Of a DNA stretch of 26,413 nt, positions 1 through 7,679 are shown in pieces. The DNA is from Desulfobacteraceae bacterium UBA2230 (GTDB lineage: Bacteria > Desulfobacterota > Desulfobacteria > Desulfobacterales > Desulfosarcinaceae): contig DDYQ01000240.1 in assembly GCA_002348005.1 (NCBI GenBank), positions 8,552-34,964 on the forward strand. The letters run 5' to 3'. Position 1 is the first letter of the stretch, and every line of letters begins with the position of its first letter. The notes beneath the pieces were generated by a model, which ran no database searches, was not told where the DNA came from, and saw only the letters and a program-made list of their open reading frames with translations. Both the position numbers and the translations under genes were made by a program.

Positions 1-972
1 CCGGATCTGCGGCGCCTGGAGGAAGCGTCCCGGGTAGTCGTCGGCGGCGCCGGCCTGGGCGATCTGCGCGGTTTCGGAATGGTACGCGAACTGGCGGGGG
101 CCCTGGGGGCCGAAGTGGCCGCCACCCGGCCGCCGGTGCTGCTGCATTGGGTGGACGAGGACCGTCTGATCGGGCAGACCGGAAAGAGCGTTCGCCCCGA
201 ACTGCTGATCAGCGTCGGGACATCGGGGGCGGTGCAATATACGGCCGGCATTTTGGAGGCCGGAACCATCGTGGCCGTAGACCGCGACCCGAAAGCCCCG
301 ATTTTTCAAGCGGCCGATCTGGGAATTGTCGCGGACGCCAAGGTGCTCCTGCCGCTATTGACCCAGCGCGTGCAGCAGATCACGATGCGGCGGCTGGCCG
401 ATGCCGCCTGCGCTCTGGACGGCGGCGCGACAGCGGCCAAGGGAGGCTTCGGGGGCCTGATCCGGCAATTGCGAACGGCGCGGGACTGGAGTGTGGAGGA
501 ACTTGCCCGGCATACCGGTCAAACACCTGATTTTATTATCCAGGTCGAAGAAGAGCGGCTTTCGCCGCCCGTGGCATTCATCCTGCGCATGGCCCAATCC
601 ATGCAGGTGGATCCCGGCACCTTTCTGCGCCGGGAAGAGCAGATCGCCCTGCGCGATCGCCGTGAGCAGGCTTACTATCGCCGCACCCAGGAATACAGCT
701 ACACCACTTTGACCCCCGATGCCCAGAAAAGCCATCTGCGGGCGTTCATGGTGACCATCGAACCCCATCACGCCCACAAACCGGTCGCCTACAAACATGA
801 AGGCGAGGAATTCATCTATGTTCTGGAGGGTGATCTGGAATTCATGCTGGATACCCGGGCACAGGTACTGAAACCCGGCGAATCGATCCATTTCAACTCC
901 GATGTGCCGCATAAACTGAAGAGCCTCTCCAATACGCCGACCCGCTGCCTGGTGGTGCTTTATACCATTTAA
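1..972 (+). CDS. ETF alpha C-terminal domain fused to XRE helix-turn-helix and cupin (5' end outside window)
   Basis: The reading frame is open from base 1, so the gene begins upstream; 323 residues are visible. Residues about 1-125 match the FAD-binding C-terminal domain of electron transfer flavoprotein alpha: VVVGGAGLG, then GQTGKSV, a glycine-rich GTSGAVQYTAGI stretch, and DRDPKAPIFQAADLGIVAD. Residues about 150-210 form an XRE-type helix-turn-helix (LRTARDWSVEELARHTG), and about 257-323 a Cupin_2 barrel (KHEGEEFIYVLEGDLEF and a later PGESIHFNSDVPHKL). XRE-cupin regulators are normally free proteins of about 190 residues that bind a small ligand in the cupin. Here that whole unit follows the flavin domain in one frame, with no frameshift sign. 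It may be a flavin- or redox-linked regulator of an electron-transfer pathway; that role is inference. The ETF arginine region reads ATRPP instead of the usual SR-type sequence. Confidence 0.85.
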   Translation, partial: PDLRRLEEASRVVVGGAGLGDLRGFGMVRELAGALGAEVAATRPPVLLHWVDEDRLIGQTGKSVRPELLISVGTSGAVQYTAGILEAGTIVAVDRDPKAPIFQAADLGIVADAKVLLPLLTQRVQQITMRRLADAACALDGGATAAKGGFGGLIRQLRTARDWSVEELARHTGQTPDFIIQVEEERLSPPVAFILRMAQSMQVDPGTFLRREEQIALRDRREQAYYRRTQEYSYTTLTPDAQKSHLRAFMVTIEPHHAHKPVAYKHEGEEFIYVLEGDLEFMLDTRAQVLKPGESIHFNSDVPHKLKSLSNTPTRCLVVLYTI

Positions 973-1004
973 GGCAAGGCTCACCGAGAAAGCATGATCA
1001 TCCG

Positions 1005-1604
1005 ATGGATGCGAATACCGCACCCCTGAGCGCCGTCCTTCTTTGCGACCGACACACGTCCGACGAAATCGCGGTCGAGCCCTGGACCGCCCGACCGGAA
1101 GGTCAACGCGCCCTGGACCATCTGGCCGCGCGGATTGAACCGCAAGTCGACGACGTGGTGCTGGTGACGCTCAATCCATTGGCGCTGTTTCGCTGGAACG
1201 GATTGATTGCGGCGCCGAACAGCGCCCGTCCTTCGCTGCTGGAGGCGCTTTACACCGGATTGAAGCTGGTCCGCCACCACCAGGTGCTGGTCACCGCTAT
1301 CAAGGTCCCCTGGCTTCAACCGGAGGTGTTCCACCTTCTGCGGGCGGCCCTGCAGCCGCGCTGGGATGCGATCCTGCCTCAGGTGGCCGGCCGCTCTATG
1401 GCGTTCCCGGCGTTCTACACCAAGGGATGTCTGCACCGTATCGAGTTGCACCTTGAACGGAACGTTACGGGCATCAGTGCGCTGCTCGAAAAACTGCGCT
1501 TCCGTCCGGTCAGCGAAAAAAAATTGCGCCAGGCCGATCGAAAGCTGCTGTCATTCATGGTGCTGGAGGAAGAAGGGGAAAGTGGTAAAGATGATGGATC
1601 GTAA
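1005..1604 (+). CDS. MobA-like nucleotidyltransferase homologue with eroded catalytic motifs
   Basis: This 199-residue protein aligns over its length with bacterial molybdenum cofactor guanylyltransferase (MobA): VVLVTLNPLAL matches the second strand, VTAIKVPWLQPEV matches the usual 'ACD-P-FL' metal site, and FYTKGCLHRIELHLE matches the acceptor segment (normally PL-A-Y). The N-terminal nucleotide loop LAGG-x-S-x-RMG is absent (LLCDRHTSDE instead), and the metal-binding CD is IK. GTP binding and guanylyl transfer are therefore doubtful; a regulatory or scaffold role in cofactor synthesis is possible. The gene lies just before the moaE-like and moaC genes on the same strand, which supports a molybdopterin link. 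The ATG at 1005 has only a weak GAGAAA upstream, so the start is not certain. It begins 32 bases after the ETF fusion gene and may share its transcript. Confidence 0.7.
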   Translation: MDANTAPLSAVLLCDRHTSDEIAVEPWTARPEGQRALDHLAARIEPQVDDVVLVTLNPLALFRWNGLIAAPNSARPSLLEALYTGLKLVRHHQVLVTAIKVPWLQPEVFHLLRAALQPRWDAILPQVAGRSMAFPAFYTKGCLHRIELHLERNVTGISALLEKLRFRPVSEKKLRQADRKLLSFMVLEEEGESGKDDGS

Positions 1605-1656
1605 AAGTTTCGAGTCGCGGGTAGGGAAAACAGCGATTTTTTTAAAACTTTAAGCC

Positions 1657-1685
1657 TTGAAGCTGGATCGGTTAAAATATAGATT
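1657..1685 (+). promoter_or_regulatory. Possible sigma70 promoter before the moaE-like gene
   Basis: TTGAAG at 1657-1662 is followed after 17 bases by TAGATT (1680-1685), or after 15 by TATAGA (1678-1683). It lies in an AT-rich stretch, unlike the GC-rich surroundings, in the 136-base gap between the MobA-like and MoaE-like genes. The match is only partial. Confidence 0.35.
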
Positions 1686-1740
1686 TCAGTCCTTCCGCTT
1701 TAACTAACTGGATTTTGCTTTAGCTCAGGGAGAATAGGAT

Positions 1741-2106
1741 ATGATGACCATCGACCATTTGATGACCCGCATCAAACACCATCCGCGCTACGCTGAAGTC
1801 GGCATGATTTTGTGTCACAACGGAGTGGTCCGCGGTACTTCGCGGGACGGCCGGCGCGTCAACGGTCTGCGCGTGGCCGTCGATCAGGCCGCTTTGCAGG
1901 CCATTCTCGAAGATCAGCGCCAGCGGCCCGGCATCATCGACATTCAGGTGGAGATCAATTCCGATCGCGACTTGAATGTCGGCGACGATGTGATGCTGCT
2001 GACCGTTGCCGGCGACGTCCGTGAAAATGTGGTTGCCGCGCTGAGCGACACGCTCAATGCGATCAAGTCCTCGGTGACGCACAAGACCGAGTTTTTCGCC
2101 TCGTAG
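1741..2106 (+). CDS. Divergent MoaE-like molybdopterin synthase catalytic subunit
   Basis: The 121-residue product is a short member of the MoaE family. MoaE pairs with thiocarboxylated MoaD to insert the two dithiolene sulfurs into cyclic pyranopterin monophosphate. The family opening is present as MILCHNGVVRG (residues 22-32), and the later core as DLNVGDDVMLLTVAGDVRENV (spanning about 77-97). In the E. coli enzyme two lysines near the C-terminus are important; here K109 and K115 stand in similar places with one residue fewer between them. The usual HRxG and P-x-WKKE sequences are missing (SDRDLNVG and VTHKTEFF). It is thus either a minimal working MoaE or a relative with changed function. 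GGGAGAATAGGAT before the ATG supplies the ribosome site. moaC follows 94 bases on. Confidence 0.7.
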   Translation: MMTIDHLMTRIKHHPRYAEVGMILCHNGVVRGTSRDGRRVNGLRVAVDQAALQAILEDQRQRPGIIDIQVEINSDRDLNVGDDVMLLTVAGDVRENVVAALSDTLNAIKSSVTHKTEFFAS

Positions 2107-2117
2107 AAGGGCGTGTT

Positions 2118-2150
2118 GCGTTCGATGGTTCATTATAGAAGGTCGAACGC
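2118..2150 (+). promoter_or_regulatory. Inverted repeat around an AT-rich core upstream of moaC
   Basis: GCGTTCGA (2118-2125) and TCGAACGC (2143-2150) are perfect 8-base complements separated by 17 bases that include CATTATAGAA. It could be a regulator site over a -10-like sequence or an RNA hairpin in the moaC leader. No good -35 box was found. Confidence 0.4.
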
Positions 2151-2200
2151 GATCCTTCGCTTACAGCTTTTCTGCTTTCATCTTCAAAATTGGAGTCGAC

Positions 2201-2677
2201 ATGCCTGAATTCACTCATCTGGACGATCAGGGCCGTGTGCGCATGGTCGATGTCACCGCCAAGCCGGCCACCGAACGTCTGGCTCGCGCCCAGGCCGTGG
2301 TCCGCATGCAGCCTGACACGCTGGCGCTGGTTCAGTCCCAGGGCGTCAAAAAGGGTAACGTGCTGGAGACGGCGCGCATCGCAGGGGTCATGGCCGCCAA
2401 GCAGACCGGACACCTGATTCCCATGTGTCACCCACTCAACCTGACGCATGTGCAGGTGGATTTTTTCCCGGATGCAGCCGCCTCGGCGATCCGGGTCGAA
2501 GCCCTGACCCGCATCGTGGCCAATACGGGCGTGGAAATGGAAGCGCTGACGGCGGCCAGCGTGGCCGCATTGACCATTTATGACATGTGCAAGTCATACG
2601 ATCGCGGCATGTGCATCACGGAAATCCAGTTGCTGGAAAAGCGCGGCGGCAAAAGCGGCACCTGGCAGCGCCGATGA
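2201..2677 (+). CDS. moaC: Cyclic pyranopterin monophosphate synthase MoaC
   Basis: MoaC converts the MoaA product 3',8-cyclo-7,8-dihydro-GTP to cyclic pyranopterin monophosphate in molybdenum cofactor synthesis, in the cytosol. The 158-residue protein has the family's usual length and all landmarks: FTHLDDQGRVRMVDV at the N-terminus, the substrate-binding LIPMCHPL (residues 72-79), GVEMEALTA (110-118), and IYDMCK, in which D128 and K131 match the catalytic pair of the E. coli enzyme in both identity and number. It ends with GGKSG. TTGGAG lies upstream of the ATG with good spacing. The stop overlaps the likely start of mltA by ATGA, so the two are probably co-translated although their functions are unrelated. 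Confidence 0.97.
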   Translation: MPEFTHLDDQGRVRMVDVTAKPATERLARAQAVVRMQPDTLALVQSQGVKKGNVLETARIAGVMAAKQTGHLIPMCHPLNLTHVQVDFFPDAAASAIRVEALTRIVANTGVEMEALTAASVAALTIYDMCKSYDRGMCITEIQLLEKRGGKSGTWQRR

Positions 2678-3936
2678 ATTTCAACCGGGTCCAAAAGCGC
2701 AGGGCCAAAACGGACCGCCCCGCGGCGGGTGGGTGCGGAACCGTGAACCTCCTGACGGCGCTGAGCCTGTTGCTGCTGGTCGGCTGCCAGGCCCACCTCG
2801 AACCCGCTCCGCCGCCGCCGCCCCTGACGCGCCTGGCCGTCACGGAATACCCCACATTCCGTGACGATCTGGATTTCGCCCGCCTCTCCGAGGCGATTTC
2901 CAGAAGCCTGGCGTACTATCGGCGCCTGCCACCCGAACGTCTGATCCCTTTCGGGTTGGACGCCTATCGGGTGGACCACCTGATCCGGTCGCTCACCGCC
3001 TTTTCGGACCTGATCGCCGGACGCCCCGATGGGGAAACCCTGAACCGGACCATCCGGCAGAAGTATGTGGTCTATCGTGCTGCCGGCCGGGAGACAGACA
3101 GCCGCGTTCTTTATACGGGTTATTACGAACCGGTGCTCTCCGGAAGCCCGGTGCAGCATCGCGACTATCCGGTCCCGGTTCTTTCGCGTCCTTCCGACCT
3201 GTTGGAGATCGATCTTTCGCTTTTTGCACCGGATCTCAAAGGGCGTCGGATCATTGGCCGTTACCGCAACGGAACCGTAGTGCCCTATCCGGACCGCGGC
3301 CAGATCCGCCGCCAGGGCGATCGGGTGACCTCCGTCGCCGCCCCGATCGCCTGGCTGCGGGATGAAATCGACCTGCTGATTCTTCAGATCCAGGGATCGG
3401 GCCGAATCGCCTTCGCCGACGGCCGCACGCTGTGCGTGCGCTACAACGGTTCGAACGGCCGGCCTTACCGGAGCATCGGCAAGGTGCTGATCGATCAGGG
3501 CCATCTGACGGCGGAAGCCGTCAGCATGCAAAGCATCCGGGAATTCCTGCGCCGCAATCCGGAAAAATGCGAAGCGATCCTGGATGAAAATCCGCGCTAT
3601 ATTTTTTTCCGCCTGTCCGAGGGCGGCCCTTTCGGTGCGCTGAATGAACCGCTGACGGCCTTGCGCTCCATCGCCGTGGATCCACAGTGCTTTCCGGCCG
3701 GCGCGCTGGCCTTTGCCCAGCTATCGACACCCCAGGTGGATGGCCAGGGACGTATCACATCCTGGCGGAAGCACAACGGCTTCGTCCTGGCCCAGGACAG
3801 CGGCAGCGCCATTCGTGGGACAGGCCGGGCGGATCTTTTCTGGGGAGGCGGGCTTTCGGCCGAAACCGCCGCCGGCCACCTCAAACACCCCGGCGAGCTC
3901 TTTTTCATCGTTCTGCAAAACGCCACCTCCGGCTGA
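2674..3936 (+). CDS. mltA: MltA-type membrane-bound lytic murein transglycosylase (lipoprotein)
   Basis: MltA cleaves the MurNAc-GlcNAc bond of peptidoglycan, leaving a 1,6-anhydro end, at the inner face of the outer membrane. The 420-residue product starts with a basic N-terminus and a hydrophobic stretch ending in a lipobox, LLVGC, with the lipidated cysteine at residue 38. The MltA barrel is recognised by YTGYYEPVLSGS and LILQIQGSGRI, and the C-terminal 3D domain by AQDSGSAIRG and RADLFWG; the aspartates at about 375 and 387 are the conserved pair, one of them catalytic. The ATG at 2674 overlaps the moaC stop. The frame is open further upstream, and a GTG at 2743 would give a shorter signal peptide, so the exact start is not fixed. 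Confidence 0.93.
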   Translation: MNFNRVQKRRAKTDRPAAGGCGTVNLLTALSLLLLVGCQAHLEPAPPPPPLTRLAVTEYPTFRDDLDFARLSEAISRSLAYYRRLPPERLIPFGLDAYRVDHLIRSLTAFSDLIAGRPDGETLNRTIRQKYVVYRAAGRETDSRVLYTGYYEPVLSGSPVQHRDYPVPVLSRPSDLLEIDLSLFAPDLKGRRIIGRYRNGTVVPYPDRGQIRRQGDRVTSVAAPIAWLRDEIDLLILQIQGSGRIAFADGRTLCVRYNGSNGRPYRSIGKVLIDQGHLTAEAVSMQSIREFLRRNPEKCEAILDENPRYIFFRLSEGGPFGALNEPLTALRSIAVDPQCFPAGALAFAQLSTPQVDGQGRITSWRKHNGFVLAQDSGSAIRGTGRADLFWGGGLSAETAAGHLKHPGELFFIVLQNATSG

Positions 3937-3984
3937 CCGGGACCGCGCCGAATGTCATAACCCCCTTTCGATACCTGACTTTTC

Positions 3985-4011
3985 TTGACAGGAGGGATTA
4001 GAAGCCATAAT
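3985..4011 (+). promoter_or_regulatory. Likely sigma70 promoter for the tat genes
   Basis: A perfect TTGACA (3985-3990) is followed by CATAAT (4006-4011) after 15 bases, or by TAATAA after 17. It lies about 80 bases before the tatA/B start, in the only gap between mltA and the tat pair. The 15-base spacer is short, so the exact -10 is uncertain. Confidence 0.55.
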
Positions 4012-4091
4012 AACAGGCTGTTTGAGACCTCCGCCGGCGATCATCACCGGCAGGGGGCATACATTCAAAAATCCCCTCCAGGAGAATATAG

Positions 4092-4502
4092 ATGTTTGGA
4101 ATCGGTATGCCGGAAATGATCCTGATTCTGGCCGTGGCACTGATTGTATTCGGTCCCAAGAAGCTTCCCGAGCTCGGCAAGTCGCTGGGCCGTGCGCTCG
4201 GCGAGTTCAAAAGGGCCACCAACGATATCAAGGAGAGCATCCAGATCGATACGGGGCTCGATGAGGTCCGCGATAAATTCAAGGATATGGGCAAGGACCT
4301 CAAGCGCTCCCTGGATGAAAAACCGACCGAGACGCCCTCCCCGAAGGCGCCGGATTCCGGCAAAGAACCTTTGGGTGAGGTTCAGCGCGCCTTCTCACAA
4401 CTGAATTCGGAGCCGCCGCCGGCCGACGGCAGCGCAGCGCCGGGGCAGGCGCCTGACGACAAAGACGCTCCCGTCCGACCTCAGGATAAAAAAACCCCAT
4501 GA
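4092..4502 (+). CDS. tatA: Twin-arginine translocase TatA/TatB family subunit
   Basis: This is the small single-span subunit of the Tat pathway, which exports folded proteins across the cytoplasmic membrane. The 136-residue product begins with the family signature FGIGMPEM, a hydrophobic helix (about 8-21), the hinge [14 protein letters not shown], and an amphipathic helix rich in lysine and acidic residues. The C-terminal half is a proline- and aspartate-rich tail, likely disordered. A glutamate at residue 8 and the FGP hinge occur in both TatA and TatB; the long tail leans to TatB and the helix to TatA, so the subtype is left open. No other tat gene of this type is seen here, so it may serve both roles. 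GGAG lies upstream, and tatC starts inside its end by ATGA. Confidence 0.92.
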   Translation: MFGIGMPEMILILAVALIVFGPKKLPELGKSLGRALGEFKRATNDIKESIQIDTGLDEVRDKFKDMGKDLKRSLDEKPTETPSPKAPDSGKEPLGEVQRAFSQLNSEPPPADGSAAPGQAPDDKDAPVRPQDKKTP

Positions 4503-5263
4503 GCGAAGAGGAACGGCTCCCCTTTACCGCCCACCTGGAAGAACTTCGCCAGCGGCTGATCAAAAGCGCCGTTGCCGTTGCCGTGGGTTTTGCGGCCGCC
4601 TACTTTTTCAAGGAGCAACTCTTTCACATCCTGGTGCTGCCGTTAAAGCAGGTTATGCAGGGCGGCGACACATTGATTTACACCAGCTTGCCGGAAGCGT
4701 TCTTCACATTTCTGAAAACGGCCTTCATTGCGGGACTGATGCTGGCCTCTCCGGTGTTGCTGTATCAATTCTGGATGTTCGTTGCACCAGGTCTCTACGA
4801 CCGCGAAAAGCGGCTGCTCCTGCCCATTGTAATGCTCTCGACATTTTTCTTCGCGGGAGGCGCACTGTTCGGTTATTTTTTCGTTTTCCCGCTGGGCTTT
4901 AAATTCTTTCTCAGCTTTGCCACCGATACCATCCGGCCGCTGCCCTCGATGAAAGAGTATCTGGGACTGGCCTCCAAGCTGCTGCTGGCCTTCGGGCTCG
5001 CATTCGAGCTGCCCCTGGTCCTGACCTTTCTGGCCCGGCTGGGTATTGTGAACGTCGCTTTTCTCAAACGCCAGCGAAAATTCGCCATCCTGTTCATTTT
5101 CATCTTCGCTGCGGTCCTGACGCCCCCGGATGTGGTCAGCCAGGTGCTGATGGCCCTGCCCATGATGGCACTGTATGAAGTCAGCATCATCGGCGCCAGG
5201 ATTTTCGGCCGCAAAAAAGATGCCGAACCGATCGAGCAGCCCGTCGAGGGCGACCGATCCTGA
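4499..5263 (+). CDS. tatC: Sec-independent protein translocase TatC
   Basis: TatC is the polytopic receptor that recognises twin-arginine signal peptides. The 254-residue product has the usual length. It starts with the family sequence [16 protein letters not shown], shows [17 protein letters not shown] in the first periplasmic/second helix region, FELPLV in the middle, and a late [17 protein letters not shown], all hallmark TatC sequences. Six hydrophobic segments can be traced. The start overlaps the last codons of the TatA/B gene (ATGA), so the two are translationally coupled. Molybdoenzymes are frequent Tat substrates, so nearness to the moa genes is sensible, though not proof of a link. 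Confidence 0.97.
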   Translation: MSEEERLPFTAHLEELRQRLIKSAVAVAVGFAAAYFFKEQLFHILVLPLKQVMQGGDTLIYTSLPEAFFTFLKTAFIAGLMLASPVLLYQFWMFVAPGLYDREKRLLLPIVMLSTFFFAGGALFGYFFVFPLGFKFFLSFATDTIRPLPSMKEYLGLASKLLLAFGLAFELPLVLTFLARLGIVNVAFLKRQRKFAILFIFIFAAVLTPPDVVSQVLMALPMMALYEVSIIGARIFGRKKDAEPIEQPVEGDRS

Positions 5264-5273
5264 TCGCCCCGAT

Positions 5274-5303
5274 GCCTGGTGTAGACTTGCATGGGCACCG
5301 GGC
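5274..5303 (+). other. Possible RNA hairpin after tatC
   Basis: GCCTGGTG (5274-5281) can pair with CACCGGGC (5296-5303), with one G-U pair and a 14-base loop, starting 10 bases after the tatC stop. No T-run follows directly, so it is at most a weak or Rho-assisted end signal. Confidence 0.3.
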
Positions 5304-5341
5304 GTCTATATGGACGGAATCGAACCGGATCTGCTTGTATA

Positions 5342-5369
5342 TTGACAGGCAGGGGTATGGCTTGATAGT
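5342..5369 (+). promoter_or_regulatory. Likely sigma70 promoter of the cytochrome c3 gene
   Basis: A perfect TTGACA (5342-5347) is followed after 16 bases by GATAGT (5364-5369). It lies about 50 bases before a strong AAGGAGGTGGAG ribosome site, which fits a highly expressed single gene. Confidence 0.6.
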
Positions 5370-5418
5370 AAATTCTGCCGTTTGCTGGGGATCATCAACC
5401 AAGAAGGAGGTGGAGAAA

Positions 5419-5871
5419 ATGAAACGATCGATCGGGGTGGCTGTCTTCATGGCCGTGCTGAGTCTTTGCTTTGCGGCCGCGATTTATGCCGGCAACAAGG
5501 CACCGGTGGAAATCGAAATGCAGGCGGCCTATGAACACACCAAAGGCAGCGTCAAATTCACGCACCAGAAGCATGTGACCGATTACAAAATCGGATGCGG
5601 GGAATGCCATCACGACGACAAGGGCAAGCCGCTCACCGACCTGAAAGACGGCGACGCGGTCCAGAGCTGTTTTGAATGCCACAACAAACCAGGCGAACTG
5701 AAGGGTAAGAAGGCCGAGGGAATGTCAAAGGCCGACAAGCTGACCTATCATGCCAACGCCCTGCACGAAAACTGTGTCGGATGCCACAAGGACTTTAACA
5801 AAGAAAACAAAACCACCGCCGCACCGACCAAATGCACCGACTGTCATCCCAAAGACAAAGAAAAAAGTTAG
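5419..5871 (+). CDS. Periplasmic tetrahaem cytochrome c, class III (c3 family)
   Basis: Class III cytochromes are low-potential periplasmic electron carriers that, in sulfate reducers, typically link hydrogenases or formate dehydrogenases to membrane complexes. The 150-residue precursor has a Sec signal peptide ending IYAG (cleavage likely after residue 24). Four haem sites are visible: CGECH (60-64), CFECH (84-88), CVGCH (119-123) and CTDCH (139-143). H49, H52, H65, H111 and H116 are candidates for distal haem ligands, as in FTHQKH of the c3 fold. The start at 5419 was chosen for the strong AAGGAGGTGGAG just upstream; the frame is open further 5' but has no signal peptide there. The gene has its own promoter and terminator, so it is probably monocistronic. 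Cytochromes c travel by Sec, so the tat genes next door are not its exporter. Confidence 0.93.
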   Translation: MKRSIGVAVFMAVLSLCFAAAIYAGNKAPVEIEMQAAYEHTKGSVKFTHQKHVTDYKIGCGECHHDDKGKPLTDLKDGDAVQSCFECHNKPGELKGKKAEGMSKADKLTYHANALHENCVGCHKDFNKENKTTAAPTKCTDCHPKDKEKS

Positions 5872-5891
5872 CGATATCCGGACACTTTCGA

Positions 5892-5930
5892 AAGAGCCGT
5901 TTGCCCTTGCCCGGCAGGCGGCTCTTTTTT
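5892..5930 (+). terminator. Rho-independent terminator after the cytochrome gene
   Basis: AAGAGCCG (5892-5899) pairs with CGGCTCTT (5919-5926), followed by a run of T to 5930. It lies 20 bases after the cytochrome stop. The matching A residues on the left may let it also end ubiB transcripts from the other strand, whose stop is at 5955. Confidence 0.85.
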
Positions 5931-5954
5931 ATTCCTTCTCACCCCTCAAATCCT

Positions 5955-7640
5955 TCACAGCTTGCCCGACCTGAAGATGGAGATGACGAGCCACAGTCCG
6001 AGCAACGTGGCGATGATGTAGCCGACGATCCCGAGGATATCGGTGAACGCCAGCGCCTGCAGCCCCCAGCGTTCAAGTGAAAAGACCATGACGCTTTTGG
6101 CCGAATTGAGGATCAGGGCGGCGGCGATCAGGGATGCCGCGATCACCAGCCCCACCGTGAGCCGGTTCAATCCCGATTCCAGCTTGCGGGCCGCGTGGTC
6201 CAATCCGGCGTGGTCAAGGGCCACGCGGTGATCGCCGCGCGCCATGCGGCGAATAAATTCATGGGTCAATCTGGGCATGCCCCGCAACAGGCTTCCGGCG
6301 GCCTTGGCATCACGCCCCATATTCTTGAGTATTTTGCGGGCTTCGTAGCCGCGCTCCAGCAAGCGCTTTGCGTATGGCCGGGTCACTTCCAGCAGACTCG
6401 CCTCGGAGTCGAGGATCTTGCCCAGTGCCTCGGTCTGGATAAAGGTCTTGAGCAGCAGCAGCAGATTGCGCGGCAAGCGGATCTGGTACTTGAACACCAG
6501 CCGCATGACCTGTTCGTACACGTCCTTGACCGAGATGTTTTTCAGTGAACGGCCGTAGAACGGTTCGCTGATGTCCTTGAGATCGGCACGAAACAGGGTA
6601 AGATCCATGCGCTGACCATCGATCAGGCCGGCCGCTTCGAATGCGTCCAGGACCATGTCGTAATCGTGTTCGGCAAAACCCAGAAAGACATTGGCGATCT
6701 GCAGCATGGTTTCTTCATCCAGATACCCCACGATGCCGAAATCGACCAGGCTGACCCGACCGTCGTGCATCACCAGGGTGTTGCCCGGGTGCGGGTCGGC
6801 GTGAAAAATGCCGACCTCCATGAGCTGGCGCGAAAACGAGCGCAATCCGATCAGGGCCACCGCCTGAGGATCGATGCCGTGGCTGCGGATTTCGGCCACA
6901 TGGTCCATCTTGATGCCTTCAATATGCTCCATCACCAGCACCGATTTGGAGGTCGCCTGCCAGTATACCTTGGGAATGTAGATCTCTTCGCTCTGCTCAA
7001 AGCTCCGGGCAAAGCGTTCAATGTGCCCGGCTTCGATGAGCATGTCCAGTTCGCGGAATATAGTCCGTTCGAACTCCTTGACCAGGTTGACGATCCCCAG
7101 CACGCGACTCACGTCGGAGCTCTTTTCCAGGCGGGAAGCGAAATAGTACATCAGCTGGAGATCGGCCCGGATACGTTTTTCGATTCCGGGTCGAATCACT
7201 TTGACGGCCACGTGCTCGCCGCTCTTGAGCCGGGCGCTGTGGACCTGGGCCACCGAAGCCGCCGCCAGAGCATTCTCGTCGATCGATTCGAAAAGAGCTT
7301 CAAGCGGCAGGCGCAATTCGCCTTCGATGACGCTGCGGATACCGTCGAACGGCACCGGCGGCACGCGGTCCTGCAGCTTACTGAATTCTTCAATATATTC
7401 GGGTGGAAAGATGTCGGCACGCGTGCTCATCAACTGACCCAGCTTGATAAAACTGGGACCGAGTTCTTCCAGCGCACGGCGGATGCGCGCCGGGTCCGGC
7501 AGTCCGCTTTTGAGGCGGTTGGTGCGCCGCCCTGCGGCGCGATCCACGATTTCACCCAGACCGTGTCGAATCAGTACGCGGGAGATGGTGCCAAAGTGGC
7601 GGATACCGCGCAGGCGTTGACCCGTGAAGGGAATCTTCAT
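5955..7640 (-). CDS. ubiB: UbiB/ABC1/AarF-family atypical kinase
   Basis: The 561-residue protein is a full-length UbiB-family member. The family is an atypical kinase/ATPase that supports quinone biosynthesis or quinone/lipid handling at the membrane. Landmarks are the KxGQ motif in FIKLGQLMSTR (K66-Q69), the alanine-rich loop AAASVAQVHSA (126-136), the ATP-site lysine in VAVKVIRPG (K147), HADPHPGN (280-287) and the DFG motif (300-302). Two hydrophobic helices near the C-terminus (about 496-513 and 536-556) anchor it in the membrane, as usual. AGAGGAG precedes the ATG. It follows the zinc-ribbon gene by 39 bases and probably shares its promoter. No other quinone genes are in the window, so the menaquinone or other target cannot be read from context. 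Confidence 0.93.
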   Translation of the reverse strand: MKIPFTGQRLRGIRHFGTISRVLIRHGLGEIVDRAAGRRTNRLKSGLPDPARIRRALEELGPSFIKLGQLMSTRADIFPPEYIEEFSKLQDRVPPVPFDGIRSVIEGELRLPLEALFESIDENALAAASVAQVHSARLKSGEHVAVKVIRPGIEKRIRADLQLMYYFASRLEKSSDVSRVLGIVNLVKEFERTIFRELDMLIEAGHIERFARSFEQSEEIYIPKVYWQATSKSVLVMEHIEGIKMDHVAEIRSHGIDPQAVALIGLRSFSRQLMEVGIFHADPHPGNTLVMHDGRVSLVDFGIVGYLDEETMLQIANVFLGFAEHDYDMVLDAFEAAGLIDGQRMDLTLFRADLKDISEPFYGRSLKNISVKDVYEQVMRLVFKYQIRLPRNLLLLLKTFIQTEALGKILDSEASLLEVTRPYAKRLLERGYEARKILKNMGRDAKAAGSLLRGMPRLTHEFIRRMARGDHRVALDHAGLDHAARKLESGLNRLTVGLVIAASLIAAALILNSAKSVMVFSLERWGLQALAFTDILGIVGYIIATLLGLWLVISIFRSGKL

Positions 7641-7679
7641 GCTACTCCTCTGCCGCGATCAGTTTTTCCCGGGTACGCT

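Noticed and set aside
2578..3531. 317-codon minus-strand frame
   Set aside because: It is antisense to mltA, which has a lipobox and catalytic motifs; this frame has none.
4092..5871. Tat genes as the exporter of the adjacent cytochrome
   Set aside because: Its signal peptide has no twin arginine, and c-type cytochromes are exported unfolded by Sec before haem attachment.
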